NCBI RefSeq assembly: GCF_016804325.1
Contig: NZ_CP043627.1
Span: forward strand, 2,307,001 to 2,371,000
Origin: Methylobacterium aquaticum
GTDB lineage: Bacteria; Pseudomonadota; Alphaproteobacteria; Rhizobiales; Beijerinckiaceae
Reading direction: 5' to 3'
Length of the DNA stretch: 64,000 nt
Below the pieces are notes generated by a model. That model saw only the letters and a program-made list of their open reading frames with translations, made no database searches and was not told where the DNA came from. The number at the start of each line of letters is the position of its first letter. Position 1 is the first letter of the stretch. The position numbers and the translations under genes were made by a program. Below, one piece after another: positions 9,327-22,089 of this stretch.

Positions 9327-10274
9327 ATGCGCCTCCTCCGCCTCTGGCCCGACGAATCCCACTTCGACTTCATGCGCCTGCGGCGCTTCAGCTTCCCGCT
9401 CTCGGCCTTCATCTCGGTCGCCACGGTGGTGCTGTTCCTGCAGGTCGGGCTCAATTTCGGCATCGACTTCAAGGGCGGCACCCTGGTCGAGCTGCGGCCG
9501 AAGGCCGGCGTGACCTCCGATGTCGGCGCGGTGCGCCACACCGCCAACGATTTCGGCTTCGGCGAGACCGAGGTGCAGGAGCTCGGCCAGGGCTCGATCT
9601 CGGTGCGCTTCCCGCTCCAGGCCGGCGGCGAGACCGGGCAGACCCTGGTGATGCAGAAGGCGCACGCCGCCTTCGACAAGGATTACGCCTTCGATCGCGT
9701 CGAGACCGTCGGTCCCCGCGTCTCGGGCGAGCTGGTCCAGTCGGGCACGATCGGTGTCGTGCTCTCGGTCGTGGCGGTGCTGCTCTACCTGTGGTTCCGG
9801 TTCGAGCGGGAACTGGCGCTGGGCGCCATCGTCGGCACCCTGCACGACATCGTCATCACGGTCGGGCTGTTCGTCATCACGCGCATCGAGTTCAACATGA
9901 CCTCGATCGCCGCGATCCTCACCATCGTGGGCTACTCGCTCAACGAAACCGTGGTGGTGTTCGACCGCACCCGCGAGCTGATGCGGCGCTACAAGACCAT
10001 GCCGACCGAGGAGCTGCTCAACCTCTCGATCAACTCCACCATGTCGCGCACGGTGATGACCGCCATGTCGACGGCCCTGTCGCTGCTCGCCCTGGTGCTG
10101 TTCGGCGGCGAGGCGATCAAGGGCTTCTCGGTGGTGATGCTGGCCGGCGTGGTGATCTGCACCTATTCGGCGATCTTCGTCTCGACCCCGTTCCTGATCT
10201 ATATCGGGCTCCAGGCCGGCGGCAGCCGGACGCAGGCGCGCGACACCTCGGCCCTGCCACAGGCGGCCGAGTAG
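9327..10274 (+). CDS. secF: Protein translocase subunit SecF
   Basis: Partner of SecD in the SecDF complex. The 315-residue protein begins MRLLRLWPDESHFDFMRLRR. It carries the GIDFKGGTLVELR motif after the first helix, and the C-terminal membrane domain with ILTIVGYSLNETVVVFDRTR, the conserved proton-path region. The stop codon at 10272-10274 abuts the GTG start of the next gene, which suggests coupling of secF to the Mth938-like gene. Confidence 0.97.
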   Translation: MRLLRLWPDESHFDFMRLRRFSFPLSAFISVATVVLFLQVGLNFGIDFKGGTLVELRPKAGVTSDVGAVRHTANDFGFGETEVQELGQGSISVRFPLQAGGETGQTLVMQKAHAAFDKDYAFDRVETVGPRVSGELVQSGTIGVVLSVVAVLLYLWFRFERELALGAIVGTLHDIVITVGLFVITRIEFNMTSIAAILTIVGYSLNETVVVFDRTRELMRRYKTMPTEELLNLSINSTMSRTVMTAMSTALSLLALVLFGGEAIKGFSVVMLAGVVICTYSAIFVSTPFLIYIGLQAGGSRTQARDTSALPQAAE

Positions 10275-10664
10275 GTGGCGGCTCCCGAGCGCCAGCAGGA
10301 CGGCTTCGTCCCGGGCCGTTACCCGATCGACGCCTATGGCGGCGGCGGCTTCCGCTTCGCCGAGATGTCGCATCGCGGCTCGATCCTCGCGCTGCCCTCC
10401 GGCGTGCGGGCCTGGGAGGTGACCGAGCCCGACGGCATCACGCCGGAGAGCCTGGGCCCCCTCGTCGCCGAGGGCGGCGCGGTGAACCTGCTGCTGCTGG
10501 GCACCGGGGCCGAGATCGTGTTCGTACCCGATGCCTTGCGCCGGTTCCTCAAGGAGGCCGGCATCGGCCTCGACGTGATGCAGACCGGCGCGGCGGCCCG
10601 GACCTACAACATCCTGATGGCCGAGAACCGCAAGGTCGCCGCCGCCCTGATCGCGGTGCCATGA
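10275..10664 (+). CDS. Mth938/DUF498 domain protein, NDUFAF3-like
   Basis: A 129-residue single-domain protein of the Mth938 (DUF498) fold family. It starts at GTG 10275 with no gap after secF. Conserved features are the DGFVPGRYPIDAYGGGGFRF opening, the LLLGTGAEIVF core and the final NILMAENRKVAAALIAVP. The mitochondrial member NDUFAF3 is a complex I assembly factor; a similar job in bacteria is inferred. It sits between secF and a phytoene-synthase-like gene resembling NDUFAF6, another complex I assembly factor. Confidence 0.9.
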   Translation: MAAPERQQDGFVPGRYPIDAYGGGGFRFAEMSHRGSILALPSGVRAWEVTEPDGITPESLGPLVAEGGAVNLLLLGTGAEIVFVPDALRRFLKEAGIGLDVMQTGAAARTYNILMAENRKVAAALIAVP

Positions 10665-10688
10665 ACCGAATGTCGTGAGCCGAGTTTC

Positions 10689-11555
10689 ATGAGCCAGCCC
10701 GAGACGCGGGATCCGGCCTGGGCCTACGCCCATTGCGAATCCCTGGTGCGGGCCGGCGACCCGGACCGCTGGTATGCCAGTCTCTACGCCCCGGCCGAGA
10801 TGCGCCCGCATCTCCACGCGCTCGCCGCCTTCAGCCTGGAGGTGGCGCGGGTGCGGGAGGCGGTGTCGAGCCCGATGCCGGGCGAGTTGCGCCTGCAATG
10901 GTGGCGCGACGCCCTCCAGGGCGAGGCGCGGGGCGACGTGCGGGCGCATCCGGTGGCCGCCGCCCTCGACGATACGCTGGTGAAGGCGCGGCTGCCGCGC
11001 CAGCCCCTCGTCGATCTCGTCGATGCCCGGGTCTTCGACCTCTACGACGACCCGATGCCGACGACGAACGACCTCGAAGGCTATTGCGGCGAGACCGCCT
11101 CCTGCCTGATCCGCCTCGGCAGCCTGATCCTGGCGAACGGCTCCGAGCCCGGCGGCGCCGCCGCTTCGGGCCATGCCGGCGTCGCCTACGCGGTGACCGG
11201 CCTCCTGCGGGCCTTGCCCTGGCACGCCCGCAGCGGCCAGGTCTACCTGCCGGCGGACGTGCTCAAGGCCCACGGCGTCACCCGGGAAGACATCGTGGCG
11301 GGCCGCGGCGGGCCGGGCCTGCTCGGCGCCTGCGCCGACATGCGGGCGCTGGTGCGCCGCCACCTCGCGGCCTACGCGGCCGAGCGGGCGAGCATCGCCG
11401 CGGTGGCGGCCCCGGCCTTCCTGCCGGTCGCCCTCGTCGAGGCCTATCTCGCGCAGATGGAGCGGCCGGGCTACGACCCGCTGGCGAGCGTGATCGAGGT
11501 GCCGAACTGGCGCCGGATCTGGCGGCTGTGGTGGGCGGCGCGGTCGGTCAGGTAG
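10689..11555 (+). CDS. Squalene/phytoene synthase-fold protein without catalytic aspartates (NDUFAF6-like)
   Basis: A 288-residue protein with the trans-isoprenyl diphosphate synthase fold of phytoene synthases, recognised by the conserved RSGQVYLPADVL segment (residues 181-192) and the EGYCGETA motif (130-137). Both aspartate-rich motifs needed for prenyl diphosphate ionisation are missing. The first-motif region reads HALAAFSLEVARVRE (43-57), with no DDxxD. The second, normally NILRDxxED, reads GLLRALPWHA (171-180). The same loss typifies mitochondrial NDUFAF6. A carotenoid-forming role is therefore unlikely. The gene lies 24 bp after the Mth938-like gene, probably in the same transcript. 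Confidence 0.9.
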   Translation: MSQPETRDPAWAYAHCESLVRAGDPDRWYASLYAPAEMRPHLHALAAFSLEVARVREAVSSPMPGELRLQWWRDALQGEARGDVRAHPVAAALDDTLVKARLPRQPLVDLVDARVFDLYDDPMPTTNDLEGYCGETASCLIRLGSLILANGSEPGGAAASGHAGVAYAVTGLLRALPWHARSGQVYLPADVLKAHGVTREDIVAGRGGPGLLGACADMRALVRRHLAAYAAERASIAAVAAPAFLPVALVEAYLAQMERPGYDPLASVIEVPNWRRIWRLWWAARSVR

Positions 11556-11579
11556 ACCCTAAATCTCCATGCCCTCGAC

Positions 11580-11719
11580 GTCATCCCGGGGCTCGGCGCA
11601 GCCGAGAACCCGGGATCCATAACCGCTGACGCAGAAGAACAGGGCGGATCGCGTGCCGCCCCAACCTCGACCGTCAGCGGTTATGGATCCCGGGTTCCGC
11701 TACGCGGCCCCGGGATGAC
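11580..11719. repeat. Long inverted repeat, family C copy 1
   Basis: Arms GTCATCCCGGGG and CCCCGGGATGAC close a 140-base element with an inner pair AACCCGGGATCCATAACCG / CGGTTATGGATCCCGGGTT. Each arm holds its own minihairpin: CTCGGCGCAGCCGAG on the left and CCGCTACGCGG on the right. Copy 2 (21845-21986) carries the two minihairpins in swapped order, so the copies lie in opposite orientation. It lies between two gene ends. Confidence 0.9.
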
Positions 11720-11793
11720 GCGGACGGTCTGGGATCGTCGGCCCGGACCCGGCACTCCGATCCCACGCTTCATTCGCTGGAGCCGTCCGACGC

Positions 11794-13223
<1,430 letters not shown>

Positions 13224-13397
13224 GACGCGGCATATCGGATCGGGGGCCGTCGATGCAACACCGCCGGGAGCGTGTCGAGGTCCGGACATGCGAACGCCCG
13301 CCGGAAGGGGCGGGCGCGCGAGACGATGAACGGCCCGAGGGGCCTATGATCGACTTGGGGGTACTCGGTACGCGGTACTGGTACGCGGAGAGGCGCT

Positions 13398-13547
13398 TTA
13401 CGCGACCGAGCGGGCGATGCCCTGGATCTCGAAGCGGCTGATGCCGAGATCGTCGAGCTCGCGGTCCGAGAGGCGCGACAGCTCGTGCACGGTCTCGCGG
13501 TAGCGGAGGTAGGAGCGGATCTTGCTGAGGATGAGGGAGACGAACAT
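13398..13547 (-). CDS. DUF1127 small protein
   Basis: A 49-residue peptide ([20 protein letters not shown] start) ending [19 protein letters not shown]. It matches DUF1127, a family of short arginine-rich proteins frequent in Rhizobiales. Some members influence phosphate or carbon metabolism and sRNA turnover; the role of this one is unknown. The start at 13547 fits the family; a longer upstream extension is not conserved. Confidence 0.88.
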   Translation of the reverse strand: MFVSLILSKIRSYLRYRETVHELSRLSDRELDDLGISRFEIQGIARSVA

Positions 13548-14362
13548 CGGATTTGACCTCTGGACGGGCAGCCGGTGCGAACCGTTTCGGCAGCGGCTGC
13601 CTGTCTCTGTTGCAACGCACCATATGGGAAACGGCTGCGGTGGTGGGAGAGGGAGTCGCGTAAGCCAGCCATGCACGATCCGCATGCAGCGCGCAGGGAA
13701 TCGTCAACCAACCCCTGTGCTCGCCGATTTGGCAGCACTCTGGCGCATGAAGCGCAAGGATTGCGGGCATTTAGGCACTATGCTGCACACGCGAAGGGCG
13801 GTGGTGCCGGCGGGGGGCCAAGGGATGCTCGGGAGGGGTGAAGCACAGGCAGGCGGCAGTCGGTGATGAGCCGGTGTGCAGTGCGGCAACACGCGCGGTC
13901 GGTGCCGATTCTGGCAGCATGCGCGTGTCTGCATGGGGCGCAGGCTCCCGCCTTCACACGCCGCGAGGCGTCCCGGACCGGACGGGTGCGCCGACTCGCC
14001 CGTCAGCATGTGTCGAACAGCGATGCATGAGACGAATGACGCGGTTTCTCCCCCTTGCGGCAGGGTCGTCCGGAGAAAATCGTTGCGCGTCTCCCTCTCC
14101 CTGGTGGGAGGGGGTTGGGGGTGAGAGTGGCACGTTTCAGGGGAAAGCTGACAGCGTCGTGCCGGCAGCGGAACGGCTCGGATTTATCCGGCGCCGTTTC
14201 CAGCCTGTGCGATCTTCGATCGCCCCTACCCCTCTCCCACACCTTGCCGCGATACTGGGCTAGCCCGGCATTGCCTGGAGAGGGGATCCCGCGATCGTCT
14301 CGCCCTGGAGGCTTTCCTGAACAGCCCCGCTGTCGCAGGAAGAAAACGAGCTGCAGCCGCCC
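13548..14362. other. 815-bp intergenic region without a convincing gene
   Basis: This gap lies between the DUF1127 start and the end of the protease-like gene. Short open frames on both strands are arginine/proline/cysteine-rich and lack family resemblance. At 14090-14125 a G-rich stretch (CTCCCTGGTGGGAGGGGG) and at 14225-14243 a C-rich stretch (CCTACCCCTCTCCCAC) look like degenerate arms of an inverted repeat related in style to family A. The DUF1127 promoter must lie in the right-hand part, but I cannot place it. Confidence 0.5.
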
Positions 14363-15334
14363 TCAATGCAGCCGCGGCGCCACCAGGAAGGACGCGCGGT
14401 CCGCCGACACGACCGGAATGGTCAAGGTCCGCCCGTCGCGGTTCACGGTCAGCGGCACGGTGATGCCGGCGGGGCCGAGCGCCCAGACGGCGCGCAGGAA
14501 GCCCGCGAGGTCGGCCACCTCGGTCTGGCCCACCGCCAGCAGGATGTCGCCGGCGCGCAGGTCGGCCGTCTCGGCGGGCGCGCGAGGCGAGAGGCCCATC
14601 ACCACGACCTGGTCGTCCATCTCGGTGGCGTAGAGGCCGAGCCAGGGGCGGGGCGGGCCGGAGACCCGGCCCAACGTGGTCAGGTCGTTCAGGATCGGCT
14701 TCAGGAGATCGATCGGCACCGCCATGTTGATCGGGCGGCTGTCGCGCCCGCCCTGCTGCAATTGCAGCGAGCCGAGGCCGGTGAGCTCGCCCGCCGGGCC
14801 GATCAGCGCCGCGCCGCCCCAATGCGGATGCGAGGGCGCGGTGAAGATCGCGTCGTCGAGGAGATATTCCCAGTAGCCGGCGAATTCCTGCCGGGCCACC
14901 ACCTCGGCGGCGACGGCGCGGGTACGGCCGCCGGCCCCGGCCATCACCAGACGGTCGCCGACGCGCAGGTCCGCGGCGCTGCCGAGGGGCAGGTACGGCA
15001 GGTCGAGGCGGCCCAGCGCCTGGACCAGGCCGAATCCGGTGGCGGCGTCGTAGCCGACCACGTGGCCCGGCGCGGTGCGGCCGTCATGGGCGGTGAGCCA
15101 GATGCTCTCGGCTTCGGTGATCAGGTAGCCGATGGTGAGGACCAGCCCGTCCTCGCCGATCAGGACGCCGTTGCCGGCCCGCTCGGTGCCCAGGATCTCG
15201 GCGGTGTAGGCCCCCTCGGGCACCCGCGAGGACAGGGCGACGACGGCGGTCAGGGTCTGGTCGAGATCGTAGGAATAGGCGGAGGGGCGGGGCTGCACCG
15301 CGGAGGGAATCTTCCAGTCGCCGGGCGCCGCCAT
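14363..15334 (-). CDS. HtrA/DegP-like protein with PDZ domain but no catalytic triad
   Basis: The 323-residue protein has a trypsin-like S1C fold (residues ~25-215) followed by a PDZ domain (~225-315, WLGLYATEMDDQVVVMGLSP then LRAGDILLAVGQTEV). All three triad positions are changed. The TNAHVV equivalent reads TIGYLI (His to Tyr70). The TDLA equivalent reads TGFG (Asp to Gly100). The GNSGGPL equivalent reads PHWGGAAL (Ser to Trp172). It should not be a protease and may be a scaffold or sensor. I see no clear signal peptide after MAAPGDWKIPSAV. The ATG at 15334 is the first good start. Confidence 0.85.
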   Translation of the reverse strand: MAAPGDWKIPSAVQPRPSAYSYDLDQTLTAVVALSSRVPEGAYTAEILGTERAGNGVLIGEDGLVLTIGYLITEAESIWLTAHDGRTAPGHVVGYDAATGFGLVQALGRLDLPYLPLGSAADLRVGDRLVMAGAGGRTRAVAAEVVARQEFAGYWEYLLDDAIFTAPSHPHWGGAALIGPAGELTGLGSLQLQQGGRDSRPINMAVPIDLLKPILNDLTTLGRVSGPPRPWLGLYATEMDDQVVVMGLSPRAPAETADLRAGDILLAVGQTEVADLAGFLRAVWALGPAGITVPLTVNRDGRTLTIPVVSADRASFLVAPRLH

Positions 15335-15471
15335 GATGGTCTCCTGCCGGGGCGTCTCGTGCGCGCCCCGTGTCTCGTGTCGTCCGGCGGAGCGCGACGC
15401 CCCGCCCGTTCGCTCCCGTTATAGGTCGCGGAGCCGGGCGCAACAGGCATCGCTTGCGCCACACACAAGAA

Positions 15472-15494
15472 CGCCCGGCTCGACGAGCCGGGCG
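15472..15494 (-). terminator. Possible terminator downstream of the beta-barrel gene
   Basis: A ten-base perfect stem (CGCCCGGCTC / GAGCCGGGCG, loop GAC), read on the minus strand, is followed by TTCTTGTGTG, about 95 bases after the stop of the gene at 15588. The T-tract is interrupted, so the call is moderate. A second hairpin, 15555-15579, lies nearer the stop but has no T-tract. Confidence 0.5.
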
Positions 15495-15587
15495 GGAGAG
15501 GAGGGGTCTCGAAACGAGGCGTCTCGGAGGAGGCGCCGCTTGGATACTCTCGAACGGGCCCGGACAGGTGCCGGGCCCGAACCGTCC

Positions 15588-16594
15588 TCAGTACTTGCGG
15601 ACCAGCGGCACCGGCGCCGGCTCGGGCGCCGCCGCGACGGTGTAGAGCGGGGCGACGACGCGGAACCAGCCCTCGGTCGAGTAGGCGCGGCGGTCGGTCG
15701 CCAGGCCGGTGAGCGGCGAGATCTGGCGCGCCGAGGTGGCGACGTCGCGGGCGACCCAGGCCTGGACCGTGAACTTGCCGAAATCGTAGCCGACGAGGCC
15801 GCCGAGGGCGAAGCGGCCGCCGCCGCCGCCCACCACCGTGCCGCAGGTGGCGAAGTTGCCGGCGCAGGGCGCGGCGTTGGCGAGCTGGGCGCGGTTCGGC
15901 AGGTTGGCGGTGCCGTAGCCGATGGCGCCGATCTCGAACTTGCCGAACTTCTTGGTCGCGGTCAGGTCGAGGTTGAGGGCGTCGGTCGGGAACTGGCTGC
16001 CGTAGAAGCCCGGGATGCCGTTGCGGCCGCTGAAGCGGGCCGGCGTGTCGTAGAAGTTGTAGGTGAGGTTGGCGGTGACGTTCCAGCCGTCGCCGGTATA
16101 GCTGATGGCGAAGCCCTGGCGGTAGGTGTTCGAGGCCAGGATCGGCAGGCCGCCGCCGCGGCCGGCATTCAGTTCGTTGAGGTAGACGCCCCGGACAGGT
16201 AGCTGACGCCGATGTTGTTGCCGAGATCCCAGGCGAAGATGCCGCCGACGAAGGTGCCGACGTTGATGCTGGTGTCGCGGCCGCCGGGGGCGCGGGAGAA
16301 GGTGAACACGGTCGGCGGAGCGACCACGGCCTCGACGCGGGCGCCGAGGATCTTCCACGGGGTCGACCAAACCAGGACCGGGATGTTGACCGCGGTGTCG
16401 GTGGAGGTGAGGTTCGGGCCGTCCGGGCTGCGATAGGTGAAGGTGTTGATGGCATAGACACCCTCGGGCAGCGGCGCGCCGATCGCGAGGCCGACCTGCT
16501 CACCCGGAACCGTCGTGGTTTGCGCGAAGGCGGCATTCGCCGAAACGCTCAACGACAGGGCAGCCGCCCCCGCGGCCAGCCAATACTTGCCCAT
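15588..16594 (-). pseudogene. Outer-membrane beta-barrel protein of the phenol MetA/SphA-like family, frame broken once
   Basis: Starts at ATG 16594 after a GGAAGGAAGG ribosome site with MGKYWLAAGAAALSLSVSAN and a signal cleavage near AFAQ. The mature part is rich in alternating beta strands (INTFTYRSPDGPNL, IPVLVWSTPWKILGARVEAV) and resembles the Phenol_MetA_deg-type channel family. The first frame fails after NNIGVSYLSG at about 16195. The remainder (VYLNELNAGRGGGLPILASN to the terminal VPLVRKY) continues in another frame to 15588. Adding one base to the G4/C4 run at 16188-16191 gives 335 residues. The family assignment is by pattern only. The gene is probably intact in the cell. Confidence 0.78.
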
Positions 16595-16948
16595 GGTCCT
16601 TCCTTCCCTAAATGATAACGGACCGGGGCACGTCGAATCGCAGGCTCGATCCGCGCGTCGTCGCAGCGCGCTTCGACCGAAGCCCTGTTGCACCCGGCCC
16701 CCGCCCGGCGACACAGTCTGAACACCACGATGGTCTTCCAGATTGTCCCGGATTGCCAGCCCTTTGCTCGCTGGAGAGGCAGAGGATGCGGCAGCGTTGC
16801 GCAAATGACGCATTCTCGTCATGCGGGCGCCACTTTGTACTTTGGTGGTACAGAGCAAGAAATCGGCAACAAATGCCGGCTTGCTGCGCCGCACAGGCGG
16901 GTTTCGCGCCCGTGCGGCCAAGCTTCGCGGGGGTTTTGGGGCGTGAAT
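16595..16948. other. 354-bp gap between beta-barrel gene and uvrA
   Basis: No convincing gene. It holds the upstream region of the beta-barrel gene (AT-richer segment GTTATCATTT just before its ribosome site on the minus strand) and, at 16888-16918, a hairpin GCCGCAC...GTGCGGC that could slow transcription leaving uvrA, although no T-run follows it. Confidence 0.4.
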
Positions 16949-19936
<2,988 letters not shown>

Positions 19937-20135
19937 GCAGGAAGGCTCCGGGCCGCCGCCAACGGGGCGCGGCCAGGCTTGGTGGGACCGGGGACCGGCC
20001 GGGAGCCCGCGATGCCGAGAACCCTGTCGACCGTATTGGTTGACCAGATGGGGCGCCGGGGCCTCCGGGCCAAGGCTCCGGACAATCTCGATCGATGACT
20101 AGAACAAACTGCGTACATCGGCAACCGCCGCGATC

Positions 20136-20600
20136 TCACAAGCTGAGCGGCGCGTTGTCGATCACCTCCTTCATGACGAAGAAGGTCCGGGTCTGGCGCA
20201 CGCCGGGCAGGGCGATCAGGATCTCGCTGTGCATCCGGTTGAAGTCGGCCATGTCGGAGACGCGGATCTTGAGGAAGTAGTCGAAGTCGCCGGCGACGAG
20301 GTGGCAGTCGAGCAGGGTCGGCATGGCGAGCGCTGCCGTCTCGAAGGCTGAGAAGCTCTCCGGCGTCGAGCGGTCGAGCACCACGCCGACCAGGACCAGC
20401 GAGCCACGCCCGACCTTCTCGGGCGCCACCACGCCGCGCACGCCGCGCAAGTATCCTTCGTCGAACAGGCGCTGGGTGCGACGGTGGCAGGTGGCCGGGC
20501 TGGTGTTGACGCGCTTGGCGAGCTCGGCGTTGCCGATCCGGCCATCCTCTTGCAGGAGCCGCAGAATTTTCATGTCGATGCGGTCGAGCCCGGTGCTCAT
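20136..20600 (-). CDS. acdR: Lrp/AsnC-family regulator, probable activator of ACC deaminase
   Basis: The 154-residue protein starts MSTGLDRIDMKILRLLQEDG at ATG 20600. An AsnC-type winged helix (residues ~5-65, with the recognition segment NTSPATCHRRTQRLFDEGYL) is followed by a RAM ligand-binding domain (~70-150) containing HLVAGDFDYFLKIRV. It is divergent from acdS with 155 bp between the starts. In many Proteobacteria this arrangement is AcdR, an Lrp-type protein that induces acdS in the presence of the substrate ACC. The symbol is inferred from context. Confidence 0.88.
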   Translation of the reverse strand: MSTGLDRIDMKILRLLQEDGRIGNAELAKRVNTSPATCHRRTQRLFDEGYLRGVRGVVAPEKVGRGSLVLVGVVLDRSTPESFSAFETAALAMPTLLDCHLVAGDFDYFLKIRVSDMADFNRMHSEILIALPGVRQTRTFFVMKEVIDNAPLSL

Positions 20601-20636
20601 GAGAGATCCTTCCATCCAGAAGCCCGAAGATGGATG

Positions 20637-20702
20637 CTCGTAGCACGAGGATGGCAAAAACAAACGTTCCTCGATCCAAATATCGGTGCTATTCGAGAGC
20701 AC
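20637..20702. promoter_or_regulatory. Candidate AcdR operator region between acdR and acdS
   Basis: Two short dyads, CTCGTAGCACGAG (20637-20649) and GTGCTATTCGAGAGCAC (20686-20702), flank an AT-richer segment (GGCAAAAACAAACG) in the divergent gap. Lrp-type regulators bind imperfect palindromes of about this size, often paired. I cannot assign exact promoter boxes. Confidence 0.4.
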
Positions 20703-20755
20703 CTTTCATCGAACGCCTGATAGGGTGAACGCGGCTTCCACACAGGACCCCGGCG

Positions 20756-21778
20756 ATGACCCAATCGATGCTGTCGCAGTTCGAGCGCTACCCCCTGACC
20801 TTCGGCCCGACCCCGATCGAGCACCTGCCGCGCCTGACCGCGCATCTGGGCGGCGACGTCGAGATCTACGCCAAGCGCGAGGACTGCAATTCGGGCCTCG
20901 CCTATGGCGGCAACAAGCTGCGCAAGCTCGAATACATCGTGCCGGACGCGATCGCCTCGAATGCCGACACCCTGGTGTCGATCGGCGGCGTGCAGTCGAA
21001 CCACACCCGCATGGTGGCGGCGGTGGCGGCCAAGATCGGCATGAAGTGCCGGGTGATCCAGGAAGCCTGGGTGCCGCACGAGGATGCGGTCTACGACCGG
21101 GTCGGCAACATCATGCTGACGCGGATCATGGGCGCCGAATCGCAACTCGTCGACGAGGGCTTCGACATCGGCATCCGCGACAGCTGGAAACAGGCGATCG
21201 AGGACGTGAAGGCCAAGGGCGGCAAGCCCTACGCGATTCCCGCCGGTGCCTCGGTGCACAAGTTCGGCGGCCTGGGCTATGTCGGCTTCGCGGAGGAAGT
21301 CCGCAAGCAGGAGGCCGAGATGGGCATCCGCTTCGACTACATCATCGTCTGCACCGTCACCGGCTCGACCCATGCCGGCATGGTGGTCGGCTTCAAGCCC
21401 GACGGCCGCGCCGACAAGGTCATCGGCATCGACGCCTCCTGCACCCCGGCCCAGACCCGGGCGCAGGTGCTCGAGATCGCCCGCAACACCTCGGCTCTGG
21501 TGGGTGCCGGCGAGATCACCGAGGACGACGTGGTCATCAAGGAGGACTACGCCTACCCGGTCTACGGCGTGCCCTCGAAGGAGACGGTCGAGGCGATCCG
21601 CCTCGCGGCCCGGCTCGAGGCGATGATCACAGACCCGGTCTACGAGGGCAAGTCGATGCAGGGCATGATCGACCTCGTCCAGAAGGGCTTCTTCCCCAAG
21701 GGCTCGAAGGTGCTCTACGCGCATCTCGGCGGCGCGCCGGCGCTGAACGGCTACAGCTATACGTTCCGTAACGGCTGA
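20756..21778 (+). CDS. acdS: 1-aminocyclopropane-1-carboxylate deaminase
   Basis: PLP-dependent enzyme that opens ACC, the plant ethylene precursor, to 2-oxobutanoate and ammonia. It is typical of plant-associated bacteria. The 340-residue protein starts [20 protein letters not shown]. The PLP lysine is K54 in [11 protein letters not shown] and the nucleophile serine is S81 in [10 protein letters not shown]. Residues that distinguish true ACC deaminase from D-cysteine desulfhydrase are conserved: Tyr296-Glu297 (PVYEGKSM) and Leu324 ([10 protein letters not shown]), matching Tyr294, Glu295 and Leu322 of the Pseudomonas enzyme as I remember it. It is divergent from an Lrp-type regulator. Confidence 0.97.
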   Translation: MTQSMLSQFERYPLTFGPTPIEHLPRLTAHLGGDVEIYAKREDCNSGLAYGGNKLRKLEYIVPDAIASNADTLVSIGGVQSNHTRMVAAVAAKIGMKCRVIQEAWVPHEDAVYDRVGNIMLTRIMGAESQLVDEGFDIGIRDSWKQAIEDVKAKGGKPYAIPAGASVHKFGGLGYVGFAEEVRKQEAEMGIRFDYIIVCTVTGSTHAGMVVGFKPDGRADKVIGIDASCTPAQTRAQVLEIARNTSALVGAGEITEDDVVIKEDYAYPVYGVPSKETVEAIRLAARLEAMITDPVYEGKSMQGMIDLVQKGFFPKGSKVLYAHLGGAPALNGYSYTFRNG

Positions 21779-21844
21779 GGCGGGCGGGGCGCGCTCGGCG
21801 GCTGATGCTCGCCCCGAGCGCACCGACGGATGTGCCACCCTCCG

Positions 21845-21986
21845 TGTCATCCCGGGGCCGCGCAGCGGAACCCGGGATCCATAACCGCCGACGATGCAGG
21901 ATGAAGCGGTACGCAGACCGCCTCGTTCTTCCACGTCAGCGTTTATGGATCCCGGGTTCTCGGCTTTGCCGAGCCCCGGGATGACA
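21845..21986. repeat. Long inverted repeat, family C copy 2
   Basis: Arms TGTCATCCCGGGG and CCCCGGGATGACA with the inner pair GAACCCGGGATCCATAA / TTATGGATCCCGGGTTC. The minihairpins are CCGCGCAGCGG on the left and CTCGGCTTTGCCGAG on the right, the reverse of copy 1 at 11580-11719. It fills most of the 311-bp gap between the convergent acdS and GH25 genes. Confidence 0.9.
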
Positions 21987-22030
21987 CTGAGAATGTCAGA
22001 TCCGATCGCGAGAAACCATCCATGCGAAAA

Positions 22031-22068
22031 GAAGAAGCCCGGCCGCTCGTCACGGACCGGGCTTCTTC
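22031..22068 (-). terminator. Terminator of the GH25 gene
   Basis: A perfect 12-base stem (GAAGAAGCCCGG / CCGGGCTTCTTC, 14-base loop), read on the minus strand, ends in TTCTTCTTTTCG, 22 bases beyond the stop of the gene ending at 22090. It is a strong intrinsic terminator. Confidence 0.8.
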
Positions 22069-22089
22069 ATCTTCGATACTCAATAACCG

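Noticed and set aside
7143..11363. A 1,400-codon open frame antisense to yajC-secDF and the genes after them.
   Set aside because: It runs opposite to clearly conserved genes and has a His/Arg/Asp-rich composition with no family resemblance.
10689..11555. Annotation as a carotenoid or hopanoid biosynthesis enzyme.
   Set aside because: Catalytic aspartates are absent and no carotenoid or hopanoid genes are adjacent.
13704..14009. A 101-codon open frame on the minus strand in the gap after the DUF1127 gene.
   Set aside because: Cysteine/proline-rich composition, no ribosome site and no domain; most likely non-coding.
15250..16536. Arginine/proline-rich frame through the beta-barrel gene.
   Set aside because: It is a shadow in another frame of the gene at 15588-16594, without any barrel-like or signal features.
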